From NCBI GenBank assembly GCA_963847615.1, contig CAWKAN010000016.1:496001-560000 (forward strand): a stretch of DNA of 64,000 nt, in the 5' to 3' direction. Positions 26,007-37,861 of the stretch are shown here, in pieces (within the stretch, counting starts at the first letter, position 1; the number at the start of each line of letters is the position of its first letter). A program made the position numbers and the translations under genes. Source of the stretch: Palsa-883 sp963847615 (lineage in GTDB: Bacteria; Pseudomonadota; Alphaproteobacteria; Acetobacterales; Acetobacteraceae). Under the pieces are notes generated by a model, which saw nothing but the letters and a program-made list of their open reading frames with translations, was not told where the DNA came from and searched no databases.

Positions 26007-26160
26007 GCGCCCGCGGAACGACCCCGCCGAGGCTCATCCTACGCGCCGCCGGATTTCCTCGCATTTCGTCCGACCAGGCGCGTAGGCTCCGCGCTTCGGC
26101 GGACCGCGGCCCTCGGGTCGCGCGATGCCCGAACCGACATGTGCGTCGGGAGGATCGATC

Positions 26161-27021
26161 ATGACGAAAGAAACTCCCCGCGGATGGGGATTGGATCGAC
26201 TTTGCCAGGCGGTGCAGTCGATCGGTTCGGCATCGCCCGAGAACGACTGGCACGGCACGGCGGAGCGGTCGGCGACCCCCACGGTCCGGCGCATCAGGAT
26301 TGCCGACCTGACCGGCGCGCTCGCCAGCGGGCTCGATGATTTCAAGGCGAACCGCACCGGGGTCATCTTCCTGTGCGCGATCTACCCGATTGTCGGCCTA
26401 GTGCTGGGGCTGGTGGCCTCGGGCGACCAGGTGTGGGCAGTGGTGTTCCCGCTGGCCTCGGGTTTTGCTTTGGTTGGACCGCTGGCGGCGGTAGGACTGA
26501 GTGAAATGAGCCGGCGGCGCGAGCGGGGCGACGCGGTCCGCTGCCGGGACGCGTTCGGCGTGCTGCGGTCCCCCTCGATCGGTGCGATCGCGCTGCTGGG
26601 GCTGCTGCTGGTTGGGATTTTCCTGCTGTGGCTGGCCGCCGCAAAGCTGATCTATGTCGCGACGCTGGGTCCCGCGGCACCGGCCTCAGTGGCGGCTTTC
26701 GCGTACCAGGTGCTTGGCACCCCGGCGGGGTGGGCGATGATCGCCATCGGCGTCGGCGTCGGCTTCTTGTTCGCAGTGCCGGTGCTGGCAATCGGGTTCG
26801 TCGCGTTCCCGCTGCTGCTGGACCGCAACGCCGGGATCAGCACGGCGGTGTGGATCTCGGTGCAGGTGGTGGCGGTCAATCCAGGGGTGATGGCCGCCTG
26901 GGGGGCAATCGTCGTGGCCTTGCTGGTGATCGGGTCGCTGCCGGCACTGGTGGGGCTGGCCATGGTGCTGCCTGTGGTCGGGCATGCCACCTGGCACCTG
27001 TATCGGCGGGCGGTTGGCTAA
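26161..27021 (+). CDS. DUF2189 multi-pass membrane protein
   Basis: A 286-residue integral membrane protein with a soluble N-terminus of about 75 residues and roughly six hydrophobic segments. LTGALASGLDDFKANRTGVIF followed by CAIYPIVGLVLGL, and LDRNAGISTAVWISVQVV, are typical of DUF2189 proteins in alphaproteobacteria. No function is established. The ATG at 26161 follows GGGAGGATCG. It stands alone in a gene-poor region, transcribed away from the small protein. Confidence 0.75.
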   Translation: MTKETPRGWGLDRLCQAVQSIGSASPENDWHGTAERSATPTVRRIRIADLTGALASGLDDFKANRTGVIFLCAIYPIVGLVLGLVASGDQVWAVVFPLASGFALVGPLAAVGLSEMSRRRERGDAVRCRDAFGVLRSPSIGAIALLGLLLVGIFLLWLAAAKLIYVATLGPAAPASVAAFAYQVLGTPAGWAMIAIGVGVGFLFAVPVLAIGFVAFPLLLDRNAGISTAVWISVQVVAVNPGVMAAWGAIVVALLVIGSLPALVGLAMVLPVVGHATWHLYRRAVG

Positions 27022-27838
27022 GGCAAGGGAATGTCTACGCGCTGAGGCGCGGCCGACCCGACACGGGGCCACGCCGTCCCAATTCAACGGTGCCAACGAA
27101 AGAAAGGCCCGCCGTCGATAGCAGGGCCAAGTTGAAGCACAACAACAGGCTGCCGAAAGGCCACAGCCCGGCTGCATCCTATCACGCGTCCTCCGCCGAT
27201 CCACCGGAATGCGCGATCAACTTCTCGCGCTGCCTGCATAGTCCGCCAATCCGTGAGCCCCGCGCCGGCCTGGCCGAAAGTGACCACGCCGCTCGCAAGG
27301 CGGCCCTTTTCGTGTCTGCATGCCGTGTCCGCACCGGCGGCGGACAGGCGGCAAGCCGCTCCGCCGCCGGCTCGCCCCGAGCGTCGCCCCGCGTCCCTGG
27401 CCGGCACCCCGGTGCAGCGCGGTGGCGACGGGGGCGCCCAGGCCGATCCGGCTGGCGGGCACCCAGGCCGCGCTTGGCCCTAACCGCGGCTGCCATTGCC
27501 CGGCAACGGGGCGTGGCTGGCCGCGCCGTGGGTGCCCGCGGTGCTGATCCCGACGCCGCACCGGCCGCAGCGGTAGCCGGACACGGCGGGCATGGGGAGG
27601 CCGCGCCCCGATCCGGGACGAGCATGCAGGCGCCGAGCTGCGACAGCCTGGCCGGCATCGGGGTTCTTGTCGGCGGCATCGCAAGGCCGGACGCGCTGCC
27701 GACCGGGCGGGCGACTGAAGGCGCGCTGGTGCTGCTGATTCGCGCCGCGTGACCCTGCGGCCGAGCTACGCAATGGGGCCGCTCCGCTGGGGCGGCCTTC
27801 TTCGTGCCCGGCCGATCGAGACGCACGCGGGCACCGCG
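27022..27838. other. Region without a confident gene
   Basis: All long open frames here are GC-driven and overlap each other on both strands. Hairpins followed by T-rich runs at 27288-27312 and 27776-27804 suggest small genes once ended here. A short frame ending at 27752 (SLAGIGVLVGGIARPDALP) looks more protein-like but lacks a clear start. Possibly decayed accessory DNA. Confidence 0.5.
27776..27804 (+). terminator. Terminator-like hairpin
   Basis: GGCCGC and GCGGCC arms around nine bases, followed by TTCTTCG. It resembles the hairpins at 25645 and 28544 but has a poorer T run. Confidence 0.35.
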
Positions 27839-28471
27839 TCAGGTTGGGGGCCGGCAGGCGTCGAGTAACAGGTGTCCGAATGGCGAAAGCACGTGCCGGC
27901 CACTGTCATTCAACGCGAAGCACCTCAAGGTGACCAAGGCATCGAGTGAGACCGCCATCCCCATTTGTGAAATCCCAGCATTTGTGCCGGCGTCATGAAG
28001 GCGGTTCAACGCTTGTCTGACCTCGACGTTGCCGGGGGCCACGATCTCGCCCATTGCGTTCAAGACGAAGGCGTCAGCCGGCTCCATCCGCTTCACGGCG
28101 TCGAAGAAATCTCGTCGCACCTTCCCGCCGCCATCCACCATCGCGTTCGCCAGCAGTGCAGCCCACAGGGATTGAAGCTCGGGCCGCCCCTCATCGACGG
28201 CGGCTTGCAATAGGGGGATCAGGACAGACGGGCTGGGTTCGGTCAGGCGGTCGGCGGCGATGCCTTCTAGTATGCGCGCTGTGTTAGCTTCCAGCATCGC
28301 CAGATGGCGGCGGCGCTTGTGGTCAAGCCAGTCGCCGCCCATGAGGCCGAGCGCGTTGTCCGGGACGGATTGGAACACGCGGGCGAGGTAGGAACCGATC
28401 CCGCCGGCGGCCTTGACGATCTCCCCGGTCGTTTTGGCAACCTCGGCGACGGCGCGGGCTTCGTCTGTCAT
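27839..28471 (-). CDS. Abi-alpha-like (DUF4393) protein
   Basis: A 210-residue soluble protein. An N-terminal helix rich in EVAKTTGEIVKAAGG precedes a central region with LIPLLQAAVDEGRPELQSLWAALLAN and the block RRDFFDAVKRMEPADAFVLN. This order matches the Abi-alpha/DUF4393 family, which includes abortive-infection proteins linked to phage resistance. The function here is inferred only from family resemblance. It lies in a gene-poor accessory stretch beside tRNA-Arg, a usual place for defence genes. Its base use is less GC-rich than the core genes. There is no partner gene. Confidence 0.6.
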   Translation of the reverse strand: MTDEARAVAEVAKTTGEIVKAAGGIGSYLARVFQSVPDNALGLMGGDWLDHKRRRHLAMLEANTARILEGIAADRLTEPSPSVLIPLLQAAVDEGRPELQSLWAALLANAMVDGGGKVRRDFFDAVKRMEPADAFVLNAMGEIVAPGNVEVRQALNRLHDAGTNAGISQMGMAVSLDALVTLRCFALNDSGRHVLSPFGHLLLDACRPPT

Positions 28472-28543
28472 GGGGTTTGGTCTCCGCTGTCGGTCACGTT
28501 GCCCGGGCCGCTAGAAAGGGGTTGACCGAGATTAGCGATAGAC

Positions 28544-28578
28544 GGGCCGCCCTGCGAATGAGGTGGCGGCCCTTTTCG
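28544..28578 (+). terminator. Intrinsic terminator-like hairpin
   Basis: GGGCCGCC and GGCGGCCC form a perfect eight-base stem with a 13-base loop, followed by TTTTCGTT. No plus-strand gene ends just upstream, so its transcript is unknown. Confidence 0.55.
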
Positions 28579-28737
28579 TTGTGCGCCCCCGTGCGCCGGC
28601 ATGGCGCTGGCCGGAGCATGGCATGGCCAGCCTCCGCCAATCGGCAATTTTGCCGCTTATTTCCCGCTGCTGTAACCCCGATGTTACCCCGGCCATTTCC
28701 AGCCCTCGGGGGAAGCTGGCCAACACATTGAAAAAAT

Positions 28738-28814
28738 TGGCGGACCCGACACGATTCGAACGTGCGACCTTCGCCTTCGGAGGGCGACGCTCTATCCAAC
28801 TGAGCTACGGGTCC
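28738..28814 (-). tRNA. tRNA-Arg (anticodon CCG)
   Basis: On the minus strand the acceptor stem GGACCCG pairs with CGGGTCC. The D arm is GCTC-AGTTGGATA-GAGC, the anticodon arm TCGCC-CTCCGAA-GGCGA, and the T arm GCACG-TTCGAAT-CGTGT. Discriminator G and an encoded CCA follow, then a T6 run that probably ends transcription. The anticodon CCG reads the arginine codon CGG. Confidence 0.95.
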
Positions 28815-28895
28815 GTTGCCGCCCTCTTACAGGCAAACGCCCCGCGGCGAAAGACTGCGCGAGAGGCCGGTACAAAGCGCTGGCACGGCAGGCGA

Positions 28896-29873
28896 CTACT
28901 GCCGCGCCAGCCATGCGCGCGCCGCCGCCGCGGCGCCCGAGGCCAGCGGCGCCGCCGGGTCCGCCAGCCAGTCGACAACGTCCCCGATCGGCGCCGCCCG
29001 CCCCAGATCGCGCAGCAGCAGGTGGTATCCCGCCGGATAGAACGCCCGCACCGGCCCCGCCGGCAGGGCGCGCCAGACCCGCGCCATGGCCCTCGGCGGG
29101 ATCAGCTCGTCCTTGCCGCCATAGAGCAACAGCGCCGGCGCGGTGAAGCGGGGCGCGGCGGCGGCGGCCGCATCCATCAGGCTCACCAGCCCATCGATCG
29201 CGTCGAACCGCGTGTCGTGGATGGTCAGGGGATCGCGCGACAGGCGGATCAGCGCCTCGATGTTGTCGCTGGCGCGGACATGCGCCGCCCGGCCCGTCGT
29301 GGTCAGCCCCGGCAGCAGGTGCGACATCAGCCACAGCGCGCCGCGCTCGAACGGGTTCATCTCCGAGCGGCCCCAGACGGCGGGGGAGACCAGCACATAG
29401 GCGGCGTCGGCCGGCGGATCGGGCGCGGCCGCCAGGCACATCAGCACCGCCGCCCCCATGCTCTCGCCCAGCAGGATCAGCCGCGCCTGGGGATAGCGCG
29501 CCCGCACCAGCGCCGCCATCTGCCGGGCGTCGTCCACCAGCGCGGTCGTCCCGGGCCAGTAGCCGCGCACCGCGGTCGCCCCGAAACCGCGCTGGTCGGG
29601 GGAGATCACCGCGATGCCGGCCGCCGCGAAATCGGGCGCCGGGATCTCGAAGGCGTCGCGGCTGTCGTTCATGCCGTGCAGCGCCAGCATCACCGCCCAG
29701 GGCCGGCCCGCCGGCAGCCAGGTGCGATACGCCAGGCGCATCCCGTCCGGCATGACGAAGGCGCCCGAGGTTTCGCGCGCCGCCTCGATCGGCGGGCCCG
29801 GCACCACCAGATGCGTGGCGCATCCCGGCAGGATCAGGCTCAACAACAGCGCGAGGCGGGGGAGGAATGACAT
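28896..29873 (-). CDS. Lipoprotein alpha/beta hydrolase (monoacylglycerol-lipase-like)
   Basis: A 325-residue hydrolase with a lipoprotein signal. The hydrophobic leader ends in LILPGC with Cys18 as the lipidation site. The nucleophile elbow is GESMG, the acid is probably in YGGKDELIP and the histidine in GYHLLLRD, in the usual order. The motif LALHGMNDSRD is the oxyanion loop of the monoacylglycerol-lipase-like group. It probably acts on lipids in the periplasm or at the outer membrane. It stands alone, divergent from the thiolase-like gene. Confidence 0.8.
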   Translation of the reverse strand: MSFLPRLALLLSLILPGCATHLVVPGPPIEAARETSGAFVMPDGMRLAYRTWLPAGRPWAVMLALHGMNDSRDAFEIPAPDFAAAGIAVISPDQRGFGATAVRGYWPGTTALVDDARQMAALVRARYPQARLILLGESMGAAVLMCLAAAPDPPADAAYVLVSPAVWGRSEMNPFERGALWLMSHLLPGLTTTGRAAHVRASDNIEALIRLSRDPLTIHDTRFDAIDGLVSLMDAAAAAAPRFTAPALLLYGGKDELIPPRAMARVWRALPAGPVRAFYPAGYHLLLRDLGRAAPIGDVVDWLADPAAPLASGAAAAARAWLARQ

Positions 29874-30064
29874 CGGCGGCGACCGTCAGGCGCACAAAAC
29901 GGCCTCGCCGGTCAAGCCACCCGCCCCGACGCATCCCCCCAGGGCCGCCCCGCCCCGGGCCCCCCCCCGATTGCCCTGCCCCCGGGGCCACCGCGTTGAC
30001 GGAACCTTGCATCGCGCCCAGCCTGCCCGAAACGACCGGCGCGACGACGAAGGGAGAAACGCCC

Positions 30065-31321
30065 ATGCCGCTGCCAGCGGAGACCGACGTCACCACGACC
30101 AGATACCTGCGCGACAAGTACGCCATCGTCGGCGTGGGCGAGACCACCTATGTGCGCGGCTCCGGCAAGACCACCCGCGCGTTGGGCACCTGGGCGCTGC
30201 GCAACGCGATCGCCGATGCCGGGCTGCGGCCCGCCGACATCGACGGCATGCTGTCCTATTCCAACAACGATTCGACCTCGGCCACCTTCATGGCCGGCGA
30301 CATCGGCGCGCGGCTGAACTTCTACATGGATTGCGTCGGCGGCGGCTCCTCGACCGAGGCGCTGATCGGCATCGCCATCGGCGTGATGGAGGCCGGTCTG
30401 TGCAACTGCGTGGCACTGTTCCGCGCGATGAACGGCTACTCGCAGGTGCGCATCGGCGGCACCGGCGCGCGCTCCGCCGCGCCGGTCAACGGCGACATGC
30501 TGCACAGCCGCGCCTATGGCTGGCAGAGCGCCGGGCAGATGTTCAGTCCCACCTTCATGCGCCACATGTACGACTACGGCACGACGCCCGAACAGGTGGC
30601 CATGGTGAAGGTGATCCATTCCGAGCACGCTTCGAACAACCCGAAGGCGCTGTACCGCAAGCGCTATACGGTGGACGACGTGCTGGGCAGCCGCATCATC
30701 TGCAAGCCGCTGCACCTGCTGGATTGCTGCGTGGAAACCGACAACGCCACCGCGATCATCGTCACCCGGGCGGACCGGGCGCGCGACCTGTGCCACACCC
30801 CGGCGCTGATCCGCGGCATCGTCGGGCGCTGCAGCAAGCCGCGCATGGACATGCACTACCAGGCCGGTCCGATCTCGCGCGTCGCCGGCTATTACGCCAA
30901 GGACATATTGTGGCCGAACGCCGGCGTGCGGCCCGAGGACGTGGATGCCACCGGCGCCTACGACGCCTTCACCTTCACCGCGATGCTGCAGCTTGAGGAT
31001 TACGGGTTCTGCAAGAAGGGGGAAGGCGGCGACTACGTCTCCAACGGCACCATGCGGCTGGGCGGCAGGCGGCCGAACAACACCTCCGGCGGGCATCTGT
31101 GCGAGGGGTACACCCACGGCATGAACATGGTGATCGAGAACGTGCGCCAGTTGCGCCATGACGTGGACGATTCCTGCCCGATCGGTCCGGACGGGAAACG
31201 CCAGCACACCTACGACTATCGCGAGGGCGGCTGCCGGCAGGTGCGCGACATCGAGGTGACGGCGAACCTGGGTTGGGCCAATCCGATGACCGGATCGGCC
31301 ATGATCATGCGGCGCGGCTAG
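30065..31321 (+). CDS. Thiolase-like / lipid-transfer protein
   Basis: A 418-residue protein of the SCP-x thiolase-like superfamily. The start KYAIVGVGETTYVRGSGK is typical, and YMDCVGGGSS occupies the position of the thiolase nucleophile loop. NNTSGGHLCEGYTHGMNMV is the C-terminal active-site loop. Such proteins work with a DUF35 partner in aldol-type or thiolytic steps on CoA-linked side chains. The ATG at 30065 has GGGAG before it. The DUF35 gene starts 15 bases after the stop, a standard two-gene unit. The substrate is not identifiable. Confidence 0.8.
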   Translation: MPLPAETDVTTTRYLRDKYAIVGVGETTYVRGSGKTTRALGTWALRNAIADAGLRPADIDGMLSYSNNDSTSATFMAGDIGARLNFYMDCVGGGSSTEALIGIAIGVMEAGLCNCVALFRAMNGYSQVRIGGTGARSAAPVNGDMLHSRAYGWQSAGQMFSPTFMRHMYDYGTTPEQVAMVKVIHSEHASNNPKALYRKRYTVDDVLGSRIICKPLHLLDCCVETDNATAIIVTRADRARDLCHTPALIRGIVGRCSKPRMDMHYQAGPISRVAGYYAKDILWPNAGVRPEDVDATGAYDAFTFTAMLQLEDYGFCKKGEGGDYVSNGTMRLGGRRPNNTSGGHLCEGYTHGMNMVIENVRQLRHDVDDSCPIGPDGKRQHTYDYREGGCRQVRDIEVTANLGWANPMTGSAMIMRRG

Positions 31322-31336
31322 CGGGAGGAGCGAGCG

Positions 31337-31858
31337 ATGGCGATCCGTGCCGACTATCTGGGCATGCCGCTCAGCATCGACGACCTGGACCACGAGAACC
31401 TGGCGTATTTCGCACATTGCGCCGCGCACGACTTCCAGCTGCAGCGCTGCGACGACTGCAAGCTGTTGCGCTATCCGCCGACCACCGGCTGCCCATGGTG
31501 CGCCAGTCCGCAAGCGACCTGGACCCGGGTGGAGGGCAAGGGCGAGGTGCACTCGTACGAGGAGGTGCACCACGCCATCCAGCCGGCGTTCCGCGATTTC
31601 ACCCCCTACCTGGTGTTGCTGGTCGATCTGGACACGCAGCGGGGCCAACCGTCGGAGCACGAGGCGCTGCGCGTGGTGGGCAACCTGACCACGCCGGACG
31701 GCAAGCTGGCCCCGCCGGACATGGTGGCGCGGGTGGGCATCGGCTCGCGGGTGCGGATGGTGTTTTCCGACGTGGCGCCGGGGCTGGCGTTGCCGCAATG
31801 GACGCTGGACGAAGCCGCGGCGCAGCCGGCGAAGCCGTGGCGGTATCCACGTGAATAG
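31337..31858 (+). CDS. Zn-ribbon DUF35/OB-fold protein
   Basis: A 173-residue partner of the preceding thiolase-like protein. An N-terminal rubredoxin-like zinc ribbon has CDDC and CPWC pairs at about residues 38-41 and 51-54. An OB-fold follows from about residue 65. DUF35 proteins of this type form complexes with thiolase-like enzymes and help present acyl-CoA. GGGAGGAGC precedes the ATG. Confidence 0.85.
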   Translation: MAIRADYLGMPLSIDDLDHENLAYFAHCAAHDFQLQRCDDCKLLRYPPTTGCPWCASPQATWTRVEGKGEVHSYEEVHHAIQPAFRDFTPYLVLLVDLDTQRGQPSEHEALRVVGNLTTPDGKLAPPDMVARVGIGSRVRMVFSDVAPGLALPQWTLDEAAAQPAKPWRYPRE

Positions 31859-31905
31859 CCCGGACGTACGCAACCTTAAGTCGTATGTCCACCGACTCCT
31901 TTGCC

Positions 31906-31934
31906 TTGAAGGTTGTGCCAAAGTCTGATATGTT
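31906..31934 (+). promoter_or_regulatory. Candidate promoter
   Basis: TTGAAG at 31906-31911, a 17-base spacer and TATGTT at 31929-31934. It lies in a locally AT-rich stretch, 32 bases before the start of the small basic protein gene. Confidence 0.45.
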
Positions 31935-31966
31935 GCTTGCAACTTATCATCAAAGAGGCCCTCGAG

Positions 31967-32155
31967 ATGGCGGCGGCGAAGCGATCCCCGGCTCGTTCGA
32001 TCCTTGCTGAACCGAGCCTACATCGGCGGGCCGGTCGCCGGCGGTCCGACTCGTCCGAAATCAAGGCGGAAATCGAGGTCCTGAAGAAGAATATTGAGCG
32101 CAAATTGATTGAACTGCATGCGCAGGCGGATCGCCTGGTGGCAAAGGATGGCTAG
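31967..32155 (+). CDS. Small coiled-coil protein of unknown function
   Basis: A 62-residue basic protein. An N-terminal Arg/Ala/Ser-rich half precedes a predicted coiled coil, EIKAEIEVLKKNIERKLIEL. The ATG at 31967 follows AAAGAGG. A promoter-like pair is just upstream, and local GC is lower than in the neighbours, so it is probably a real, separately transcribed gene. No family is recognised. Confidence 0.5.
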   Translation: MAAAKRSPARSILAEPSLHRRAGRRRSDSSEIKAEIEVLKKNIERKLIELHAQADRLVAKDG

Positions 32156-32265
32156 GATCGCGCGCAAGCCTCTGTGTGGATTGCGTAAATCCATACCGGT
32201 AACCGCTGGCTAACTATTGTCTGACATATCATCCGCTCTGCTGAAGCCCGACGGCGGAGGCGGCG

Positions 32266-32541
32266 ATGAGTTGGCTCAGTGGTTTGCGCGATCTGTTTCG
32301 GGCCATGGATGGCCTGTTGCAGGTCGAACAGAAGCACGGCGCGGCTATTGAAGATCTGAAACAGCGGGTCGTCCGGCTGGAGGCCAGGGAAGCTGTCATG
32401 GCGGCGGAAGCGAAGGCCGCTGCATCGGCCGCGGCATCAGCGGTAGCAGCACAACACGTTGGCGACCTTGCGCGCCGGCTCGGTGTCATGGAAGAGCAAC
32501 TGCGCCATCGCGGAAGGTTCCGGCATCTGCCGAACGACTGA
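32266..32541 (+). CDS. Small coiled-coil protein of unknown function
   Basis: A 91-residue protein. It has an amphipathic N-terminus (MSWLSGLRDLFRAMDGLLQ) and a long helical region rich in Ala, Glu and Lys. The ATG at 32266 follows GGCGGAGG. Upstream is an AT-rich segment with GTCTGACATATCAT that resembles the region before the gene at 31967, so the two may be regulated alike. Function unknown. Confidence 0.5.
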   Translation: MSWLSGLRDLFRAMDGLLQVEQKHGAAIEDLKQRVVRLEAREAVMAAEAKAAASAAASAVAAQHVGDLARRLGVMEEQLRHRGRFRHLPND

Positions 32542-32624
32542 CGCATTGCCGGCGCCGGTGCGGTTGGAAACCCCGGCCCGCCCGGCTAGGATGGTCCCGT
32601 GCCCATCACCCAAGGACTCCCCGC

Positions 32625-32816
32625 ATGCCGGACGGCGCCACCTCCGCCACCGAGATCATCCATGTCGACGACCGCACCGTTGCCTGCGATGGCGGCGGCG
32701 GGGCGCTCGGCCACCCGCGCGTGTTCCTGCATATCGAGGGCGAGTCGGTCACCTGCCCCTACTGCTCGCGCCTTTATGTGCTGAACGAAGGGGCCGGCCA
32801 CGCCAGCGGACATTGA
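32625..32816 (+). CDS. Zinc-finger (zf-CHCC) domain protein
   Basis: A 63-residue protein. GGGGALGHPRVFLHI is followed by VTCPYCSRLYVL, the pattern of the zf-CHCC domain also found in the NDUFS6 subunit of complex I. The zinc ligands would be Cys22, the GHP histidine and the CPYC pair. In alphaproteobacteria such proteins may help complex I assembly. It ends at the beginning of polA with no gap. Confidence 0.7.
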   Translation: MPDGATSATEIIHVDDRTVACDGGGGALGHPRVFLHIEGESVTCPYCSRLYVLNEGAGHASGH

Positions 32817-32865
32817 CGCCGCGGCCCGGCCGGCCGCTGCCGCCGGCACCGCGCCGCACCTCGTC

Positions 32866-35620
<2,755 letters not shown>

Positions 35621-35630
35621 AACGGACGTA

Positions 35631-35730
35631 GGGCGGAACAGCGTAGCGCATTCCGCCGTGTGTGCCCTATCGACGGGTTGCCGCGCGCGTAAGGATCATC
35701 GATGGCGGAATGCGCTGCGCTGTTCCGCCC
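35631..35730. repeat. Inverted repeat, REP-like, after polA
   Basis: Two 27-base arms, GGGCGGAACAGCGTAGCGC and onward at 35631-35657 and its near complement at 35704-35730. The same GTAGGGCGGAA motif occurs in a longer inverted repeat at 59254-59423. It could form a hairpin ending polA transcription. Confidence 0.7.
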
Positions 35731-35799
35731 ACCCTCGTTATGATGGACCAGAGCCTAGGCGCACGCGCCGCGGAATTGGCGCGTGCCCCGAGCGACCTG

Positions 35800-36468
35800 C
35801 TACGCGCCGCCCGCGCAGTAGGTGCAGCGGGCCTCCTGCGCGCGGTTCACCCCCCAGGTTCCCGCTGGGATGACCGTGATGCCCGGCACCACGTTCGCCG
35901 CCCAATCCTTGGCCGCCTCATCCGCGCTGACGCCGGCGTTGCCGGCGAGCTTCTTGCTCAGGGCCATCAGAGCCACGTTGCAGGCACCGAATACCGTGCC
36001 TTTCGCCAGCAGCCAGTCAACGGCCATGCCGTCCACCGGCAGAACACCGGGCTTGGGGTGGAGGAATGGATTTTTCACTGCCGGGGCCTTGGTCTCCGGA
36101 TCGACGATCTTCAGTGATTTGCCGATCTTGTATTTTGCCCAGGTCGCGCTGTTCAGCGCGATCGTGAACGCTATATGGCGCAGCACGACGACCGCCGTCG
36201 CGGCTCCGGGTGACGGATTGGTGACCAGGAACGTATAGGCAAAGGCGAGCGGGAAGCCGGAATTGACCTCATAGGCGTCGACCACCTGGCGGTGGCGGCC
36301 CTTCAGCTTCCCAGGCCAGTCCGGGCCGTCGTTCTTTGCCGCTTCCGCCGGCGTGCTCGACACCGCGGGCACCAGCCCGGCGAGTCCGACCGCCGCGGCG
36401 CCGGCAAGGCGGCCGAAGAACGTTCGACGTGGCGGTACATCCGTCGTGTCCGGCGTGAAATTGGTCAT
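35800..36468 (-). CDS. Tat-exported protein of unknown function
   Basis: A 222-residue protein with a twin-arginine leader: PPRRTFFGRLAG followed by AAAVGLAGLVPAVSSTPAEA. The mature part starts AKNDGPDWPGKLKGRHRQVV and ends with ITVIPAGTWGVNRAQEARC and CTYCAGG. The C-terminal part resembles DsrE-like or periplasmic unknown proteins of similar length. The C-terminal CxxC could bind metal or haem. The ATG at 36468 follows GGAGAAGCAG. It is transcribed toward polA and lies alone. Confidence 0.55.
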   Translation of the reverse strand: MTNFTPDTTDVPPRRTFFGRLAGAAAVGLAGLVPAVSSTPAEAAKNDGPDWPGKLKGRHRQVVDAYEVNSGFPLAFAYTFLVTNPSPGAATAVVVLRHIAFTIALNSATWAKYKIGKSLKIVDPETKAPAVKNPFLHPKPGVLPVDGMAVDWLLAKGTVFGACNVALMALSKKLAGNAGVSADEAAKDWAANVVPGITVIPAGTWGVNRAQEARCTYCAGGA

Positions 36469-36868
36469 CTGCTTCTCCATTCTGCGCGTGCCGTGGGGTG
36501 GTTGGTTACGGAATCGTGTTCGACTGGAGCGACCGGGTACGCATTGTCGGCTTCCGCCAGCATCGCGCCGGGTTCCCAACCATTATCATGGCCGCTTGCG
36601 GCTCGACCGGCAAGGCGATTCGTAACAAAAATGGATTTTTGCCTGTGTGGCGCTTGTGGCGCCTCCGGGTACCATCCTCGCCGCTCGCCCGGATGTCTCC
36701 CATTGGCGCGGGTTGATGGCGAACGGCATTGTCGTGCCCTAAGGGACCGAGGGGGTTTTCGCGCCGCCGCCAATACAGGTTGTCTTCGCAAGACGCGAAA
36801 ATCCCCATGGTCCCTTGGGGTGCGGCAAGGAACCAAGCCAACATCCGCGACAGTGTGAGACATCCGGG
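36469..36868. other. Intergenic region with a dispersed repeat
   Basis: No gene. 36724-36870 is related to 13258-13390. Shared blocks include GGCATTGTCGTGCC, GCGCCGCCGCCAAT, CCTTGGGG.GCGGCA and a TCCGCGA.G tail. The function of the repeat is unknown. Confidence 0.55.
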
Positions 36869-37861
36869 CTAGCCGTGCGGTGCCGGAACGCCGCCGCGTA
36901 AGCTGGGCGCGTTGTCCTTCATCCACTGCCGGATCGGTTGCCACGGCCCGGTCAGGTGCTGCAATGGCGGGAACGGACCGAGCAGCGGCGGATAGGTCGC
37001 ATCGGCCGGCTTAAGGGCGCGGTCGGGAAAGTCCAGCTCGTTGCCCAGCCGATGCGGCCGCGGTTGGCTGTCGACGAACACCGCCACGTCGAACGCGTCC
37101 TGCACGCTCAGCACCGGGTGCGCGAAGTCCGCGCCGTACGGCATGTTGGCGTGGATGAAGCTGGCCGCCGTGATCGGCCGCGCCATGCCCGCGCCGTCGT
37201 TGTAGCTGTCCGGTCCCCACAGCGGCGGGAACTGGTAGCGATGCCCCTGCGCCGCGCCCTCCGGCCCCCAGCGCTTCCCTTGCCCGTCCGCCTGATGGCA
37301 CATCGCGCAGGTTGCCGCGAACACCGCCGCGCCGTGTTTCGGATCGCTCGCCGCGGTCGGCAGCGGGAGCGGCGGCGCCCCACGTCCCTCGGCGTTGTGC
37401 CCGGTCGGCACGCCGGTGCTGATGAACCGGATATAGGTGAGCATCGCCTTCATCTGCGGGCTGCCGAGCGGCAGCGCGCGCCCGTTCATGCTGCGCTCCA
37501 TGCAGCCGTTGATCCGCTCCTCCAGCGTGCGCACCTCGTTCTCGCGGCCGATGAACTGCGGGAATATGCCCCAGACGCCGATCAGCGGTAGCCCGAACTT
37601 CCTGGTGCCCGCATCGAGATGGCAGCTCTGGCATTCCAGCCCGTTGCCGGAGAACCGCATCGCCGGGTCCTTGGCGTCGGGCCCGATCGTTGCCGCCGTG
37701 TGCACGATCAGGTCGCGGCCGGCGCGCACCGTCTTGCCGAATGCGTCCATCGGCAGCGCGTCGACGTCCGGAACGATCCACTCCGCGGCGGATGCGCCCG
37801 TCACGAGGCTGCCGCAGACCAGTGCGACCGCCAGCAGAAGCTTCGGCGTGATGCCCAGCAC
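36869..37861 (-). CDS. Dihaem c-type cytochrome, thiosulfate dehydrogenase (TsdA)-like
   Basis: A 330-residue exported cytochrome. A signal peptide covers about residues 1-25, ending GASA. There are two haem sites, CQSCH at 77-81 and CAMCH at 185-189. FPQFIGRENEVRTLEERING and CMERSMNG lie between them, the pattern seen in TsdA, where a cysteine in this area can be a haem ligand. It may oxidise thiosulfate to tetrathionate or act as a related periplasmic redox protein. A GTG at 37861 after GGGGGGAG is the best start. It is divergent from the TRAP operon across about 500 bases. Confidence 0.65.
   Translation of the reverse strand: MLGITPKLLLAVALVCGSLVTGASAAEWIVPDVDALPMDAFGKTVRAGRDLIVHTAATIGPDAKDPAMRFSGNGLECQSCHLDAGTRKFGLPLIGVWGIFPQFIGRENEVRTLEERINGCMERSMNGRALPLGSPQMKAMLTYIRFISTGVPTGHNAEGRGAPPLPLPTAASDPKHGAAVFAATCAMCHQADGQGKRWGPEGAAQGHRYQFPPLWGPDSYNDGAGMARPITAASFIHANMPYGADFAHPVLSVQDAFDVAVFVDSQPRPHRLGNELDFPDRALKPADATYPPLLGPFPPLQHLTGPWQPIRQWMKDNAPSLRGGVPAPHG

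Noticed and set aside
26628..27752. A 374-residue plus-strand frame overlapping the DUF2189 gene
   Set aside because: The first part is antiphase to a clear membrane protein. The rest has no family features and overlaps other frames of equal length.
28738..28814. tRNA-Arg as attachment site of an integrated element
   Set aside because: No integrase gene and no second copy of the tRNA 3' end were seen within the accessory stretch.
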